DNA of 9,445 bases from Ruminococcaceae bacterium UBA7135 (GTDB lineage Bacteria; Bacillota; Clostridia; Oscillospirales; Ruminococcaceae): contig DKXD01000121.1 of the NCBI GenBank assembly GCA_002492075.1, positions 1-9,445 of the forward strand. The letters are read 5' to 3'. Made by a program: the position numbers and the translations under genes. How positions within the stretch are numbered: position 1 is the first letter of the stretch; every line of letters begins with the position of its first letter. The notes under the pieces were generated by a model. That model did not search any database. It was not told where the DNA came from and saw nothing but the letters and a program-made list of their open reading frames with translations. Shown here one piece after another: positions 1 to 6,554 of the stretch.

Positions 1-11
1 CGGGGAGAGAG

Positions 12-1886
12 TCATTTAAATAAGCTTTTCCATAAACTCTTTGAAATTGAACTTATCGTTTTCATAAGGTATTTATCACTTGAATGTGCTTTAACAAATT
101 TTTTCAGCGGAACGATATTCCCGAGCTTTTCAGGATATTCCTCGGCGTAAGTATCAAGATATATTTTCAGCGTATTCTCCGTTCTTCGCATATTTTCGGA
201 ATCGATATGTCTGTTATACATACTCTTTACGACATCCAGAAATTCCTTATCGTAGGTATCGTTCACGCCGCGGCAAAAAACATTGCAGGCGTCGGAAAAA
301 AGCTGACAGAGTTCTTTATCCGAACCGGCATTACTCCGGATCTCATTCAGCAGAAGTAAATATTTATTGCCTCTCCAAAGCAGCATTTTATCATAGTCCG
401 CGAATTTATTGAAATCTCTTATGGTTTTCTTGTTATATTCGCTGTAAATAACATAGGTATTATAATTCGCAAGCTCAAAGAGCTTCAGAGCGTCTTCTTC
501 CCGGCTTATCGGAAAGCTTTTGCGGCATCTGTCGTCCATTTCGGCGGCTATGGATTTAAGCTGTTTTTCAGTGTCCTCGCTCAAATTGCGTCTGTATATA
601 TAATCATTCTCATAGAAATCTATTCCTTCCTTTACCTTGTCGGCAAGCGTTTCGTACTGCCCCGGTATTCCGAAATGATATGTTCCTTTTTCAAATTCAT
701 AATTATTATCGACCTTGAAAACACTTCCGCTGTCGGTAATTACAATATAGCTGCGATATTCCATACCGCATCGTGCTATGCCGTCGGAAACATAATAAAT
801 CAGAGTTAAGAATATCCCGCTTTCATTGTCGTAAACGCCTGTTGTCCAGTTTATATTCATTACATTCAGATCGTTATTATATGTGTATTGGGGCTTCAGA
901 AAATCGAATATGCTCTCTCTTTGCTCATTCGTTGTGAATACGAACCGAAAGCCGCTGCCATTTTTATAAATGTATTTTTCGAGTTCTTTTCGGGAAAAAT
1001 CAAGCCGTTTGAAGCCTTCGCTTTTCATATTTTCGGTTATGAAATCAAGCAGCGGACGCAGCTCTTGTATACTGTCGGGGAAAGACAAAATACAAGTGCC
1101 GATATATCTTTCAATAAAGCCGGTATATCCGCAGCTTATCACGCCGCTGTGATACGCTTTCTTTATCACTTCAAGCGTCTTATCCGCGTATAGGCAATCT
1201 GTGCCTTCGCCGAATATACCACCCGCGTTTCCAAAGTCTTCCGAGATGTGCTTGTAATCTTCCTCGTTAAGCTTATTGGGATAAGCGGAAATGCCGGTGA
1301 GCAGCGCCCAATATTTTTCTCCCCTTACAGCGCGCATTTTCTTGTCGGACATATACTTATCGAACTCGGAAACGGTATTTTTATTGTACCTGCGGCTTAT
1401 ATAGTTATAATTAAAATTATCCCGCACAAAAAGTTTTTCGGCGTCCTCATAGCAGCTTATCTCAACGCTCGGTCTGCCCCTGTCCTTTATCTTTTCGATT
1501 ATTCCGTTGAGATGCTCTTCCTGTTCATTTGAAAGACCGCTGTCATACTTTCTCCTCTGTATTTCGTTTTCGTAAAGCTTAATTGCGGAGCGTACAACAT
1601 TCTTATATGGAACAAGCTTTGCCGGTATCTCCGAAAGCGTATATTTATACCTTTTGGCGATAACGTAGTAAATACCACAGTTCTCGGTTATGACAATGTA
1701 TCGGGAATTATCGTTCTTTTCCCATTTTATAAAGGTAATAAATAATTTGAGCTCGTTGTCATAAACTCCGTAGACCCAGTCAATAAAATCAACGTCAAAA
1801 TCAACAGTACCTTTATAAACCGGCTTTATGAAATCGAACATTTTCTCTCTGATCTCGTCCGTCGATAGTATAAATTCAAATGCCAT
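12..1886 (-). CDS. Unrecognised 624-aa protein with two tandem domains
   Basis: I do not recognise this protein and assign no function. The ATG at 1886 is chosen because GGAGGT lies 4 nt upstream; an in-frame TTG at 1907 would place that Shine-Dalgarno inside the gene. The stop is at 12-14, so the gene is complete. No signal peptide or membrane segment is apparent, which suggests a cytoplasmic protein. Residues about 3-312 and 313-600 are two copies of one unit: FDFIKP/FDFLKP (17-22 and 327-332) and GVYDNE (40-45 and 350-355) recur exactly 310 residues apart. Later shared motifs are YIVIT (63-67 and 380-384), an EDA-x-KLF motif, YNKxT followed by RGxKY, and a late D-x2-Y-x4-L-[DE]-V-[VI]-K segment. 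Each unit appears beta-rich at first and helical later. The C-terminal end is Lys/Ser-rich. It is divergent from the sucrose genes and more AT-rich in sampled lines, so it need not share their role. Confidence 0.85.
   Translation of the reverse strand: MAFEFILSTDEIREKMFDFIKPVYKGTVDFDVDFIDWVYGVYDNELKLFITFIKWEKNDNSRYIVITENCGIYYVIAKRYKYTLSEIPAKLVPYKNVVRSAIKLYENEIQRRKYDSGLSNEQEEHLNGIIEKIKDRGRPSVEISCYEDAEKLFVRDNFNYNYISRRYNKNTVSEFDKYMSDKKMRAVRGEKYWALLTGISAYPNKLNEEDYKHISEDFGNAGGIFGEGTDCLYADKTLEVIKKAYHSGVISCGYTGFIERYIGTCILSFPDSIQELRPLLDFITENMKSEGFKRLDFSRKELEKYIYKNGSGFRFVFTTNEQRESIFDFLKPQYTYNNDLNVMNINWTTGVYDNESGIFLTLIYYVSDGIARCGMEYRSYIVITDSGSVFKVDNNYEFEKGTYHFGIPGQYETLADKVKEGIDFYENDYIYRRNLSEDTEKQLKSIAAEMDDRCRKSFPISREEDALKLFELANYNTYVIYSEYNKKTIRDFNKFADYDKMLLWRGNKYLLLLNEIRSNAGSDKELCQLFSDACNVFCRGVNDTYDKEFLDVVKSMYNRHIDSENMRRTENTLKIYLDTYAEEYPEKLGNIVPLKKFVKAHSSDKYLMKTISSISKSLWKSLFK
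87..950 (-). repeat. Second copy of the internal protein duplication
   Basis: Encodes residues about 313-600. The copy begins at the Phe after Gly-Ser-Gly, a plausible inter-domain link. Its last clearly alignable part is the Tyr-rich helix before PLKKFV, matching PLLDFI in copy one. The final 20 or so residues have no obvious partner. The outer boundary is approximate. Confidence 0.8.
951..1880 (-). repeat. First copy of the internal protein duplication
   Basis: Encodes residues about 3-312 of the unknown protein. It aligns in order with residues 313-600 and shares the landmarks FDF[IL]KP, GVYDNE, YIVIT, EDAxKLF, YNK[NK]T and RGxKY. The register is exactly 310 residues up to GVYDNE and shifts by 7 at YIVIT, because copy two has a longer loop there. 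The DNA has diverged, so the repeat is only clear at protein level. Confidence 0.85.
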
Positions 1887-1890
1887 AGTA

Positions 1891-1896
1891 ACCTCC
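1891..1896 (-). promoter_or_regulatory. Shine-Dalgarno site that sets the start of the unknown gene
   Basis: Minus strand reads GGAGGT, then 4 nt (TACT), then ATG at 1886. This decides the start against the in-frame TTG seven codons upstream. Confidence 0.85.
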
Positions 1897-1941
1897 GGTA
1901 AATTCAAAACGCCCCAACGAACCCAAACGATCTATGTTTTA

Positions 1942-1970
1942 ATTATACCACTTTATTTTAAATTTGTCAA
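1942..1970 (-). promoter_or_regulatory. Perfect-consensus sigma-A promoter for the unknown gene
   Basis: On the minus strand TTGACA (1970-1965) is followed by exactly 17 nt and then TATAAT (1947-1942). TGG directly before the -10 box also supplies the extended -10 motif TGn. Both hexamers match the consensus fully. The expected start of transcription is near 1935, giving a leader of about 50 nt before the ATG. A promoter this good would be strong unless repressed; an inverted repeat touching the -35 box may serve that purpose. Confidence 0.88.
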
Positions 1971-1989
1971 ATTAAACGTTCGTTAATTT
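1969..1989. promoter_or_regulatory. Inverted repeat touching the -35 box, possible operator
   Basis: AAATTAA (1969-1975) and TTAATTT (1983-1989) form 7-bp perfect arms around a 7-nt centre. The arms overlap the last two bases of the minus-strand -35 box. The inner part also holds a smaller inverted pair, AACG-TT-CGTT. The position suits a repressor or activator of the unknown gene. It does not resemble the palindrome in front of scrA, so a different regulator would be expected. The arms are AT-rich, so chance is possible. Confidence 0.4.
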
Positions 1990-2028
1990 CTCGTCGATAA
2001 GGTTTACAGTTCCTTACGAAATGTGTCC

Positions 2029-2062
2029 TTGGCGACTGCAAATTGCACAGAGCTATCACCAA
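2029..2062. repeat. Nested inverted repeat in the divergent control region
   Basis: Outer arms TTGGCGA (2029-2035) and TCACCAA (2056-2062) pair over 7 positions with one G-T pair. Between them lies a perfect small palindrome, TGCAA-A-TTGCA (2037-2047). It sits midway between the two promoters. No T-run follows on either strand, so it is not an intrinsic terminator. It may be a protein-binding site or chance. Confidence 0.35.
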
Positions 2063-2072
2063 ATGGAGCCGC

Positions 2073-2118
2073 AAAAAAGTAAAAAGCCCTTGATTTTTCG
2101 TAAATGATGTGATATAAT
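2073..2118 (+). promoter_or_regulatory. Sigma-A promoter of the LacI-family gene, with A-tracts
   Basis: TTGATT (2090-2095), a 17-nt spacer and TATAAT (2113-2118) form a strong sigma-A promoter. TGA before the -10 box gives the extended -10 motif. Two A-tracts just upstream (2073-2078 and 2081-2085) resemble an UP element. The expected transcription start is near 2125. That excludes an upstream in-frame ATG at 2121 as the start codon and leaves a leader of about 32 nt. Confidence 0.85.
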
Positions 2119-2141
2119 ATATGAAACGATACCATATCAAA

Positions 2142-2150
2142 AGGGTGGGA
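2142..2150 (+). promoter_or_regulatory. Shine-Dalgarno site of the LacI-family gene
   Basis: AGGGTGGGA lies 6 nt before the ATG at 2157. It is a purine-rich variant of AGGAGG and supports the downstream start. Confidence 0.65.
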
Positions 2151-2156
2151 ATTCAT

Positions 2157-3143
2157 ATGAACATATCTGAATTTGCGAAAATCGCGGGGGTTTCCAAATC
2201 GGCGGTCAGCAGATACTTCAATAACGGCTATCTCGCCGAGGACAAGCGGCAGCTTATCGAAAAGGCAATTGAAAAGACGGGATATTCGCCGAGCGTTTCG
2301 GCACAGAATATCCGCACCAAAGTGACTAAGCTGGTCGGAGTTATTCTTCCGAAGCTGTCCAGCGAGAGCTGCGCGCGCGTTACCGAGGGTATAAGCGAGG
2401 TGCTGAGCGAGGAGGGATATGAGCTTCTTCTCGTCAACACTGCGAATGACTATCATAAAGAGGTCGAGTATCTTGATTTATTCCGTCAAAACCGCGTGGA
2501 CGGTGTCATTCTGCTTGCGTCGGTTTTCACGCCGCTTCATCAGAGTGTGCTGAATAAAATGCGTATCCCAGTGGTTATCGTCGGGCAGTCGTACAAGGGA
2601 TATAACTGCGTATGCCACGACGACCGCGGCGCGGCATACGCGCTGACAAAACTTATGCTCGATAAAGGAGCGAAACAGCCCGCTTATATCGGAGTAACTC
2701 TTGAAGACAAGGCAGCGGGCGAGGAGCGAAGAAACGGTTTCAAAAAAGCGCTTGCCGAAGCAGGGATAATCCTTTCCGAAAAGCACAAGGCAGTCGCCGA
2801 ATTCAAGATACAGTCAGGCTATGAGCAGGCAAAACGTATTCTTTCAAAAAAGCCGCGCCCCGACTGTTTATTCTGCGCAACCGATGGCATTGCGGCGGGA
2901 GCGCTTCTGTATTGCCACGAAGCGGGTATTGACGTGCCAAACGAGCTTATGGTATGCGGCGTGGGGGATTCGCAATTGGGACAGATAGCGTCGGTTCCGC
3001 TTACCACCGCGCATCTTCACTACAAGACCTCGGGTGTCGAGGCGGCGCGTATGCTGCTTTCGGTTATAAGCCGTCACGATTCCGTACCAAGAATAATGAA
3101 GCTTGATTTTGAGATAGCAGAACGGGAATCCACAAGTCGATAA
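2157..3143 (+). CDS. scrR: LacI-family regulator, probable sucrose operon repressor ScrR
   Basis: A 328-residue LacI/GalR-family repressor, the usual length. Residues 1-20 form the helix-turn-helix, with the typical FAKIAGVSKSAVSRYFN pattern. The hinge helix is near residues 45-55. From about residue 60 the periplasmic-binding-protein-like effector domain begins (VGVILP), with RVDGVILLAS, a DDRGAAY stretch and the late FCATDGIAAGALL and CGVGDSQLGQIASVPLTT segments typical of the family. At the hinge position where LacI and PurR carry an intercalating Leu (AR-S-L in PurR), this protein has Ile52 (AQNI). The start at 2157 is supported by the Shine-Dalgarno and by a promoter whose start point lies after the upstream ATG at 2121. 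It sits just upstream of the sucrose genes with no visible terminator between, so read-through is possible. Its role as sucrose regulator, and any effector, are inferred from position. Confidence 0.88.
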   Translation: MNISEFAKIAGVSKSAVSRYFNNGYLAEDKRQLIEKAIEKTGYSPSVSAQNIRTKVTKLVGVILPKLSSESCARVTEGISEVLSEEGYELLLVNTANDYHKEVEYLDLFRQNRVDGVILLASVFTPLHQSVLNKMRIPVVIVGQSYKGYNCVCHDDRGAAYALTKLMLDKGAKQPAYIGVTLEDKAAGEERRNGFKKALAEAGIILSEKHKAVAEFKIQSGYEQAKRILSKKPRPDCLFCATDGIAAGALLYCHEAGIDVPNELMVCGVGDSQLGQIASVPLTTAHLHYKTSGVEAARMLLSVISRHDSVPRIMKLDFEIAERESTSR

Positions 3144-3182
3144 TATGAAACTATGTGAAACCGACAATTATTTCTTTGAAAG

Positions 3183-3199
3183 TTGATATATTACGTCAA
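3183..3199. promoter_or_regulatory. Weak inverted repeat abutting the scrA -35 box
   Basis: TTGATAT (3183-3189) and ACGTCAA (3193-3199) face each other around ATT. TTGA/TCAA and one more position match, five of seven in all. It ends exactly one base before the -35 box, a position suited to an activator. The spacing is wrong for a classical FNR site. Low confidence. Confidence 0.2.
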
Positions 3200-3228
3200 T
3201 AGACAAAATCCTTCCTGTGGTGTATAAT
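3200..3228 (+). promoter_or_regulatory. Sigma-A promoter of the sucrose operon
   Basis: TAGACA (3200-3205, one mismatch to TTGACA), a 17-nt spacer and a perfect TATAAT (3223-3228). Transcription should start near 3235, leaving a leader of about 60 nt before scrA. This gives scrABK-ptsHI a promoter separate from that of the regulator. Confidence 0.8.
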
Positions 3229-3239
3229 ATAATCACAAG

Positions 3240-3255
3240 GTGAAATTGATTTCAC
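3240..3255. promoter_or_regulatory. 16-bp palindrome, probable ScrR operator
   Basis: GTGAAAT-TG-ATTTCAC has perfect 7-bp arms around a central TG. It begins about 5 bp after the predicted transcription start, the classical place for a repressor to block initiation. Size and symmetry fit LacI-family operators, and the half-site TGAAA is common among them. The usual central CG is replaced by TG. Assignment to the neighbouring LacI-family protein is inferred; a CcpA-type protein is the main alternative. Confidence 0.72.
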
Positions 3256-3258
3256 AAA

Positions 3259-3279
3259 TATTATAAGAGCTATTATAAG
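3259..3279 (+). repeat. 9-bp direct repeat in the scrA leader
   Basis: TATTATAAG occurs at 3259-3267 and again at 3271-3279, separated by AGC. It lies in the untranslated leader between the operator candidate and the scrA Shine-Dalgarno. It could be a binding site in DNA or RNA, or an AT-rich coincidence. Confidence 0.5.
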
Positions 3280-3295
3280 GAAAGAGGTTGATTCT

Positions 3296-5197
3296 ATGGA
3301 CTACAGACAATGCGCAGCGGAAATATTGTGCGAGCTGGGCGGCAAGGAAAACCTTATCAGCGCCGCGCACTGCGCGACAAGACTCCGCTTGGTCATAGCG
3401 GACAACGGCAAGGTAAACAAAGGCAATCTCGAAAACATAGACGGTGTAAAGGGCGTTTTTGAAGCATCGGGACAGCTTCAGATAATCATCGGAACCGGCA
3501 CGGTAAACAAGGTTTACGATGAGTTTATTGCGCTCGCCGGGATTTCCGCAGCTTCAAAGGACGAGGTGAAACAGGCTGCCGCCGCCAAGGGCAATATCTT
3601 CCAGCGTGTGATCAAAACCCTTGGTGACGTATTTGTTCCGATAATTCCCGCTATCGTTGCGGGAGGACTTATTATGGGTATAATGGAAGCCTTGAATTTT
3701 ATGGCGAACAGAGGCATTATATCTATAAATCAGTCCGGTTATCTGTTTCAAATAATAAATATGCTCTCCAATGCCGCGTTTACGTTTCTTCCCATTCTTA
3801 TCGGTTACAGCGCGACTAAAGTTTTTGGCGGCAACCCGTATCTGGGCGCGGTTTTGGCTATGTTTCTGATACACCCCAATCTTCAGAACGCCTACACCGT
3901 ATCAACCGAGGGTGTAGCGCAAAGCTTCAGCATTTTCGGCTTGTATGATGTAAATATGGTGGGCTATCAGGGACACGTTATTCCCATCATAATGGCTTCA
4001 TTGATACTCGCGACTGTGGAAAAGAAGCTTCACAAAGTTGTTCCCGAAATTATAGATCTGTTTGTGACCCCGCTGGTAAGTCTGCTTGTTTCAGGACTTC
4101 TTACGTTCACCTTTATCGGACCGCTGTTTGTTGCGATAGAGAACGGGGTGCTTTGGTTCGTCCAATGGCTTATTACCATTCCTTTCGGCATTGGCAGCTT
4201 TGTTATGGGCGGCATTTACTCAACCACCGTTGTCGGCGGCGTACATCATATGTATACGGTCATTGATATGGGGCAGATCGCGCAGTACGGATTTACATAC
4301 TGGCTGCCCATAGCTTCCGCCGCAAATGTAGCGCAAGGCGGAGCTTGTCTTGCCGTTGCCATCAAAAGCAAAAAAGCAAAAGTCAAGAGTGTTGCCTTTC
4401 CGTCCGCACTTTCTTGTATGCTTGGCATTACCGAGCCTGCAATTTTCGGCGTAAATATCAGATTTGTGAAACCGTTCATATTCGGTTCCATAGGCGGAGC
4501 AGTTGGCGCGTGTCTTGCGTCTATTATGCATCTCGGCGCAAGTGCAACGGGCGTCACGGGTCTGTTCGCTGTACTTTTGCACCTTCACGCTCCGATAAAA
4601 TACATTATCGTGATCGGCACAGCGGCGGCTGTAGCGTTTGTTTTAACATGGTTCTTCGGATATAAGGATAAGGAGGACGCTCCCGCAGATAGCAAATCCA
4701 CGGCTTCAAAGGAAATAGTCGTTCCCGAAAAGGAGTATAATAATGATACCGTCTATGCTCCGCTTGAGGGCAAAGTAGTTGCTCTTACAGATGTTCCCGA
4801 TGCAACGTTCGCCGAGGGAGTGCTCGGGCTTGGCGCGGCAATAGAACCCGCTGTCGGAGAAGTCATTGCTCCCGCGGACGGCGAGATAAGCTCGATTTTC
4901 GATACTCATCACGCGGTAGGACTTACTCTCGACAACGGAATGGAGCTGTTGATCCACGTCGGCATAAACACGGTCGCGCTGAACGGCGAGGGCTTTACCG
5001 CTCATGTCAGCGAGGGCGACAGAGTAAAGCGCGGTCAGCCGCTTATCAGCTTTGACAAGGACTTTATCACGTCCAAGGGATACCCGATAATAACTCCCGT
5101 GATTATTTCCAACGCCGACGACTATAAGGAGATAAAGACCACAACAAGCGCGGAGGTCAGGCGGCTTGATGAACTTCTTAAAGTGGAAAGAGGGTGA
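3296..5197 (+). CDS. scrA: Sucrose-specific PTS permease, fused EIIBCA
   Basis: A 633-residue membrane permease that imports sucrose and phosphorylates it to sucrose-6-phosphate. Domain order is B-C-A. EIIB covers residues about 1-80, with the phosphocysteine Cys26 in HCATRLRL. EIIC covers about 105-455, with many hydrophobic segments, the NPYLGAV and HHMYTVIDMG stretches and the GITEP motif at 377-381, whose Glu is tied to sugar binding in this superfamily. EIIA, of the glucose type, covers about 485-633, starting at YAPLEG (487-492). It has His539 and His554, 15 residues apart as are His75 and His90 of E. coli EIIA-Glc; His554 should be the phosphorylated one. Thus no separate EIIA gene is needed. 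GAGG lies 8 nt before the ATG. Length matches Gram-positive ScrA proteins. Sucrose specificity rests on the GH32 and fructokinase neighbours; trehalose and beta-glucoside EIIs are close relatives. Confidence 0.93.
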   Translation: MDYRQCAAEILCELGGKENLISAAHCATRLRLVIADNGKVNKGNLENIDGVKGVFEASGQLQIIIGTGTVNKVYDEFIALAGISAASKDEVKQAAAAKGNIFQRVIKTLGDVFVPIIPAIVAGGLIMGIMEALNFMANRGIISINQSGYLFQIINMLSNAAFTFLPILIGYSATKVFGGNPYLGAVLAMFLIHPNLQNAYTVSTEGVAQSFSIFGLYDVNMVGYQGHVIPIIMASLILATVEKKLHKVVPEIIDLFVTPLVSLLVSGLLTFTFIGPLFVAIENGVLWFVQWLITIPFGIGSFVMGGIYSTTVVGGVHHMYTVIDMGQIAQYGFTYWLPIASAANVAQGGACLAVAIKSKKAKVKSVAFPSALSCMLGITEPAIFGVNIRFVKPFIFGSIGGAVGACLASIMHLGASATGVTGLFAVLLHLHAPIKYIIVIGTAAAVAFVLTWFFGYKDKEDAPADSKSTASKEIVVPEKEYNNDTVYAPLEGKVVALTDVPDATFAEGVLGLGAAIEPAVGEVIAPADGEISSIFDTHHAVGLTLDNGMELLIHVGINTVALNGEGFTAHVSEGDRVKRGQPLISFDKDFITSKGYPIITPVIISNADDYKEIKTTTSAEVRRLDELLKVERG

Positions 5198-5201
5198 GCA
5201 T

Positions 5202-6554
5202 ATGAATAAAATCAACGGAAAATGGCGGCAGCTGCTTCACCTTGAACCGCCCCGAGGCTGGCTCAATGACCCCAACGGGTTGTGTTGGTTCAACGGTAAC
5301 TATCATGTGTTTTTCCAATACGCGCCCGACGATGTAAACGGCGGCGTCAAGAAAAGCTGGGGACACTATCAAAGCCCCGACCTTGTAAAATGGGAGTTTA
5401 CGGGAACCGTGCTTGCTCCCGATATTCCCGAGGACAGAAGCGGCGCGTATTCGGGCAGCGCGATAATAGCAAACGGCGTAATGGAGCTTTTCTACACGGG
5501 CAACGTCAAGGAAGTCGGCGACTACGACTACATTACAAGCGGACGAGGCGCAAACGTTATCCGCGTATCGTCAAAGGACGGTCGGAGCTTTTCCGAAAAG
5601 CGCGTTCTTCTGCGTAATTCCGATTATCCCGAATACTGCTCCTGCCACGTCCGAGACCCCAAGCTGTGGGAGGAAAACGGAAAATACTATATGATACTTG
5701 GCGCGAGAACTCTCGCCAACGAGGGCTGCGTGTTGATTTACGAATCCGACGATTTGGACGAATGGCGGTTTGTGAAAAAAATATCCGTTTCCGATTTCGG
5801 ATATATGTGGGAGTGCCCCGATATGTTCGACGTCGGCGGTAAAAAGCTGCTCAGTGTTTCGCCGCAGGGATTGGAGCATACCGAGACCGCTAATCAGAAC
5901 CTGTTCAGCTCGGGTTATTTTCCGATGGACGGAGATAACCTCGGCGATTTTGAGGAGTGGGACTACGGCTTTGATTTTTACGCTCCGCAGACGTTCTCCG
6001 CTCCCGACGGGCGCAGAATTTTGATAGGCTGGCTCGGAATGGGCGACGGCTCTTACACAAATCCTACCGCGCAGCTTGGCTGGCAGCATTGCCTGACCTT
6101 GCCGAGAGAGATCACCGTTTCAAAGGACGGCGCGGTTCTGCAAAAGCCGATTCGCGAACTGGAGCTGCTGCGAAGTGGGGAGTTTGCCGTTTCGGACGGG
6201 GAATTCAAGATCGTTCCGCTGCACTGCGATTTATACGGAAAAGCAAACGGTAGCTTTGAAATAACGCTTGACAGCGCGATTTCTCTTACATATGACGGGA
6301 AAATATTCCGTCTTGAATTTACAAATGACAGCGTTGGTTACGGAAGAACCGTCCGTAATTGCGCAATCAAAAAATGCGAAGATATCCGAATAATTGCGGA
6401 TATATCCTCGCTTGAAATTTATCTTGACGGCGGCAGAAAAGTTATGAGTACTAGATTTTATCCCGAAAACGAATCGGTTAATTTGATCGCGCACGGAATA
6501 TCTTTAAAGGGTTGTCGTTTGAACGGTATGGAGGTGAATATCCTTGGCGAATAA
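5202..6554 (+). CDS. scrB: Sucrose-6-phosphate hydrolase (GH32)
   Basis: A 450-residue cytoplasmic GH32 enzyme that splits sucrose-6-phosphate into glucose-6-phosphate and fructose. All three catalytic motifs are present: WLNDPNG with nucleophile Asp23, RDP with the transition-state stabiliser Asp152, and ECPD with acid/base Glu204. The five-bladed propeller should span about residues 10-300, ending near the GWQHCLTLPREI segment, with a C-terminal beta-sandwich after it. No signal peptide, as expected for a PTS-coupled invertase. The ATG at 5202 is preferred over in-frame TTG/ATG codons at 5166 and 5169: GAGGGTGA lies close before it, and the start is 4 nt after the scrA stop. That Shine-Dalgarno lies within the end of scrA, so translation is probably coupled. 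A plain fructan- or sucrose-cleaving invertase is the alternative, but the EIIBCA neighbour makes the phosphorylated substrate most likely. Confidence 0.94.
   Translation: MNKINGKWRQLLHLEPPRGWLNDPNGLCWFNGNYHVFFQYAPDDVNGGVKKSWGHYQSPDLVKWEFTGTVLAPDIPEDRSGAYSGSAIIANGVMELFYTGNVKEVGDYDYITSGRGANVIRVSSKDGRSFSEKRVLLRNSDYPEYCSCHVRDPKLWEENGKYYMILGARTLANEGCVLIYESDDLDEWRFVKKISVSDFGYMWECPDMFDVGGKKLLSVSPQGLEHTETANQNLFSSGYFPMDGDNLGDFEEWDYGFDFYAPQTFSAPDGRRILIGWLGMGDGSYTNPTAQLGWQHCLTLPREITVSKDGAVLQKPIRELELLRSGEFAVSDGEFKIVPLHCDLYGKANGSFEITLDSAISLTYDGKIFRLEFTNDSVGYGRTVRNCAIKKCEDIRIIADISSLEIYLDGGRKVMSTRFYPENESVNLIAHGISLKGCRLNGMEVNILGE
6530..6537 (+). promoter_or_regulatory. Shine-Dalgarno site that sets a TTG start for fructokinase
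   Basis: GGAGGTGA, a near-ideal anti-16S match, lies 6 nt before TTG at 6544. It is inside the 3' end of scrB. No in-frame ATG exists near the start of the kinase, so this site fixes the TTG. Confidence 0.88.

Noticed and set aside
84..1532. Plus-strand open frames opposite the unknown gene
   Set aside because: Short, with no ribosome sites or recognisable composition; the minus-strand frame with promoter, Shine-Dalgarno and internal duplication is the real one.
1887..1907. In-frame TTG at 1907 as start of the unknown gene
   Set aside because: The GGAGGT site would then lie inside the coding region; ATG at 1886 is correctly spaced from it.
2121..2135. ATGAAACGATACCAT near the scrR start point as an autoregulatory operator
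   Set aside because: Only about half of the positions are symmetric, and it shares just the TGAAA half-site with the scrA palindrome.
2121..2156. In-frame ATG at 2121 as start of the LacI-family gene
   Set aside because: It begins 3 bp after the -10 box, before the expected transcription start, and the extra residues precede the normal family N-terminus.
3154..3169. Possible catabolite-responsive (cre) site TGAAACCG upstream of scrA
   Set aside because: Only the left half fits the cre pattern; the right half misses the required positions.
3144..3199. Terminator after the LacI-family gene
   Set aside because: No GC-rich stem followed by a T-run is visible; read-through into scrA remains possible.
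5166..5201. TTG/ATG at 5166-5171 as start of scrB
   Set aside because: They lie inside scrA without a good Shine-Dalgarno; the ATG at 5202 has one and gives the usual GH32 N-terminus.
4706..5215. Long open frame on the minus strand under the EIIA domain
   Set aside because: It is antisense to a clearly conserved domain, resembles no protein family I know, and has no promoter that I can see.
5571..6089. Open frame of 172 codons on the minus strand within scrB
   Set aside because: Antisense shadow of the GH32 catalytic domain, a product of its codon bias.
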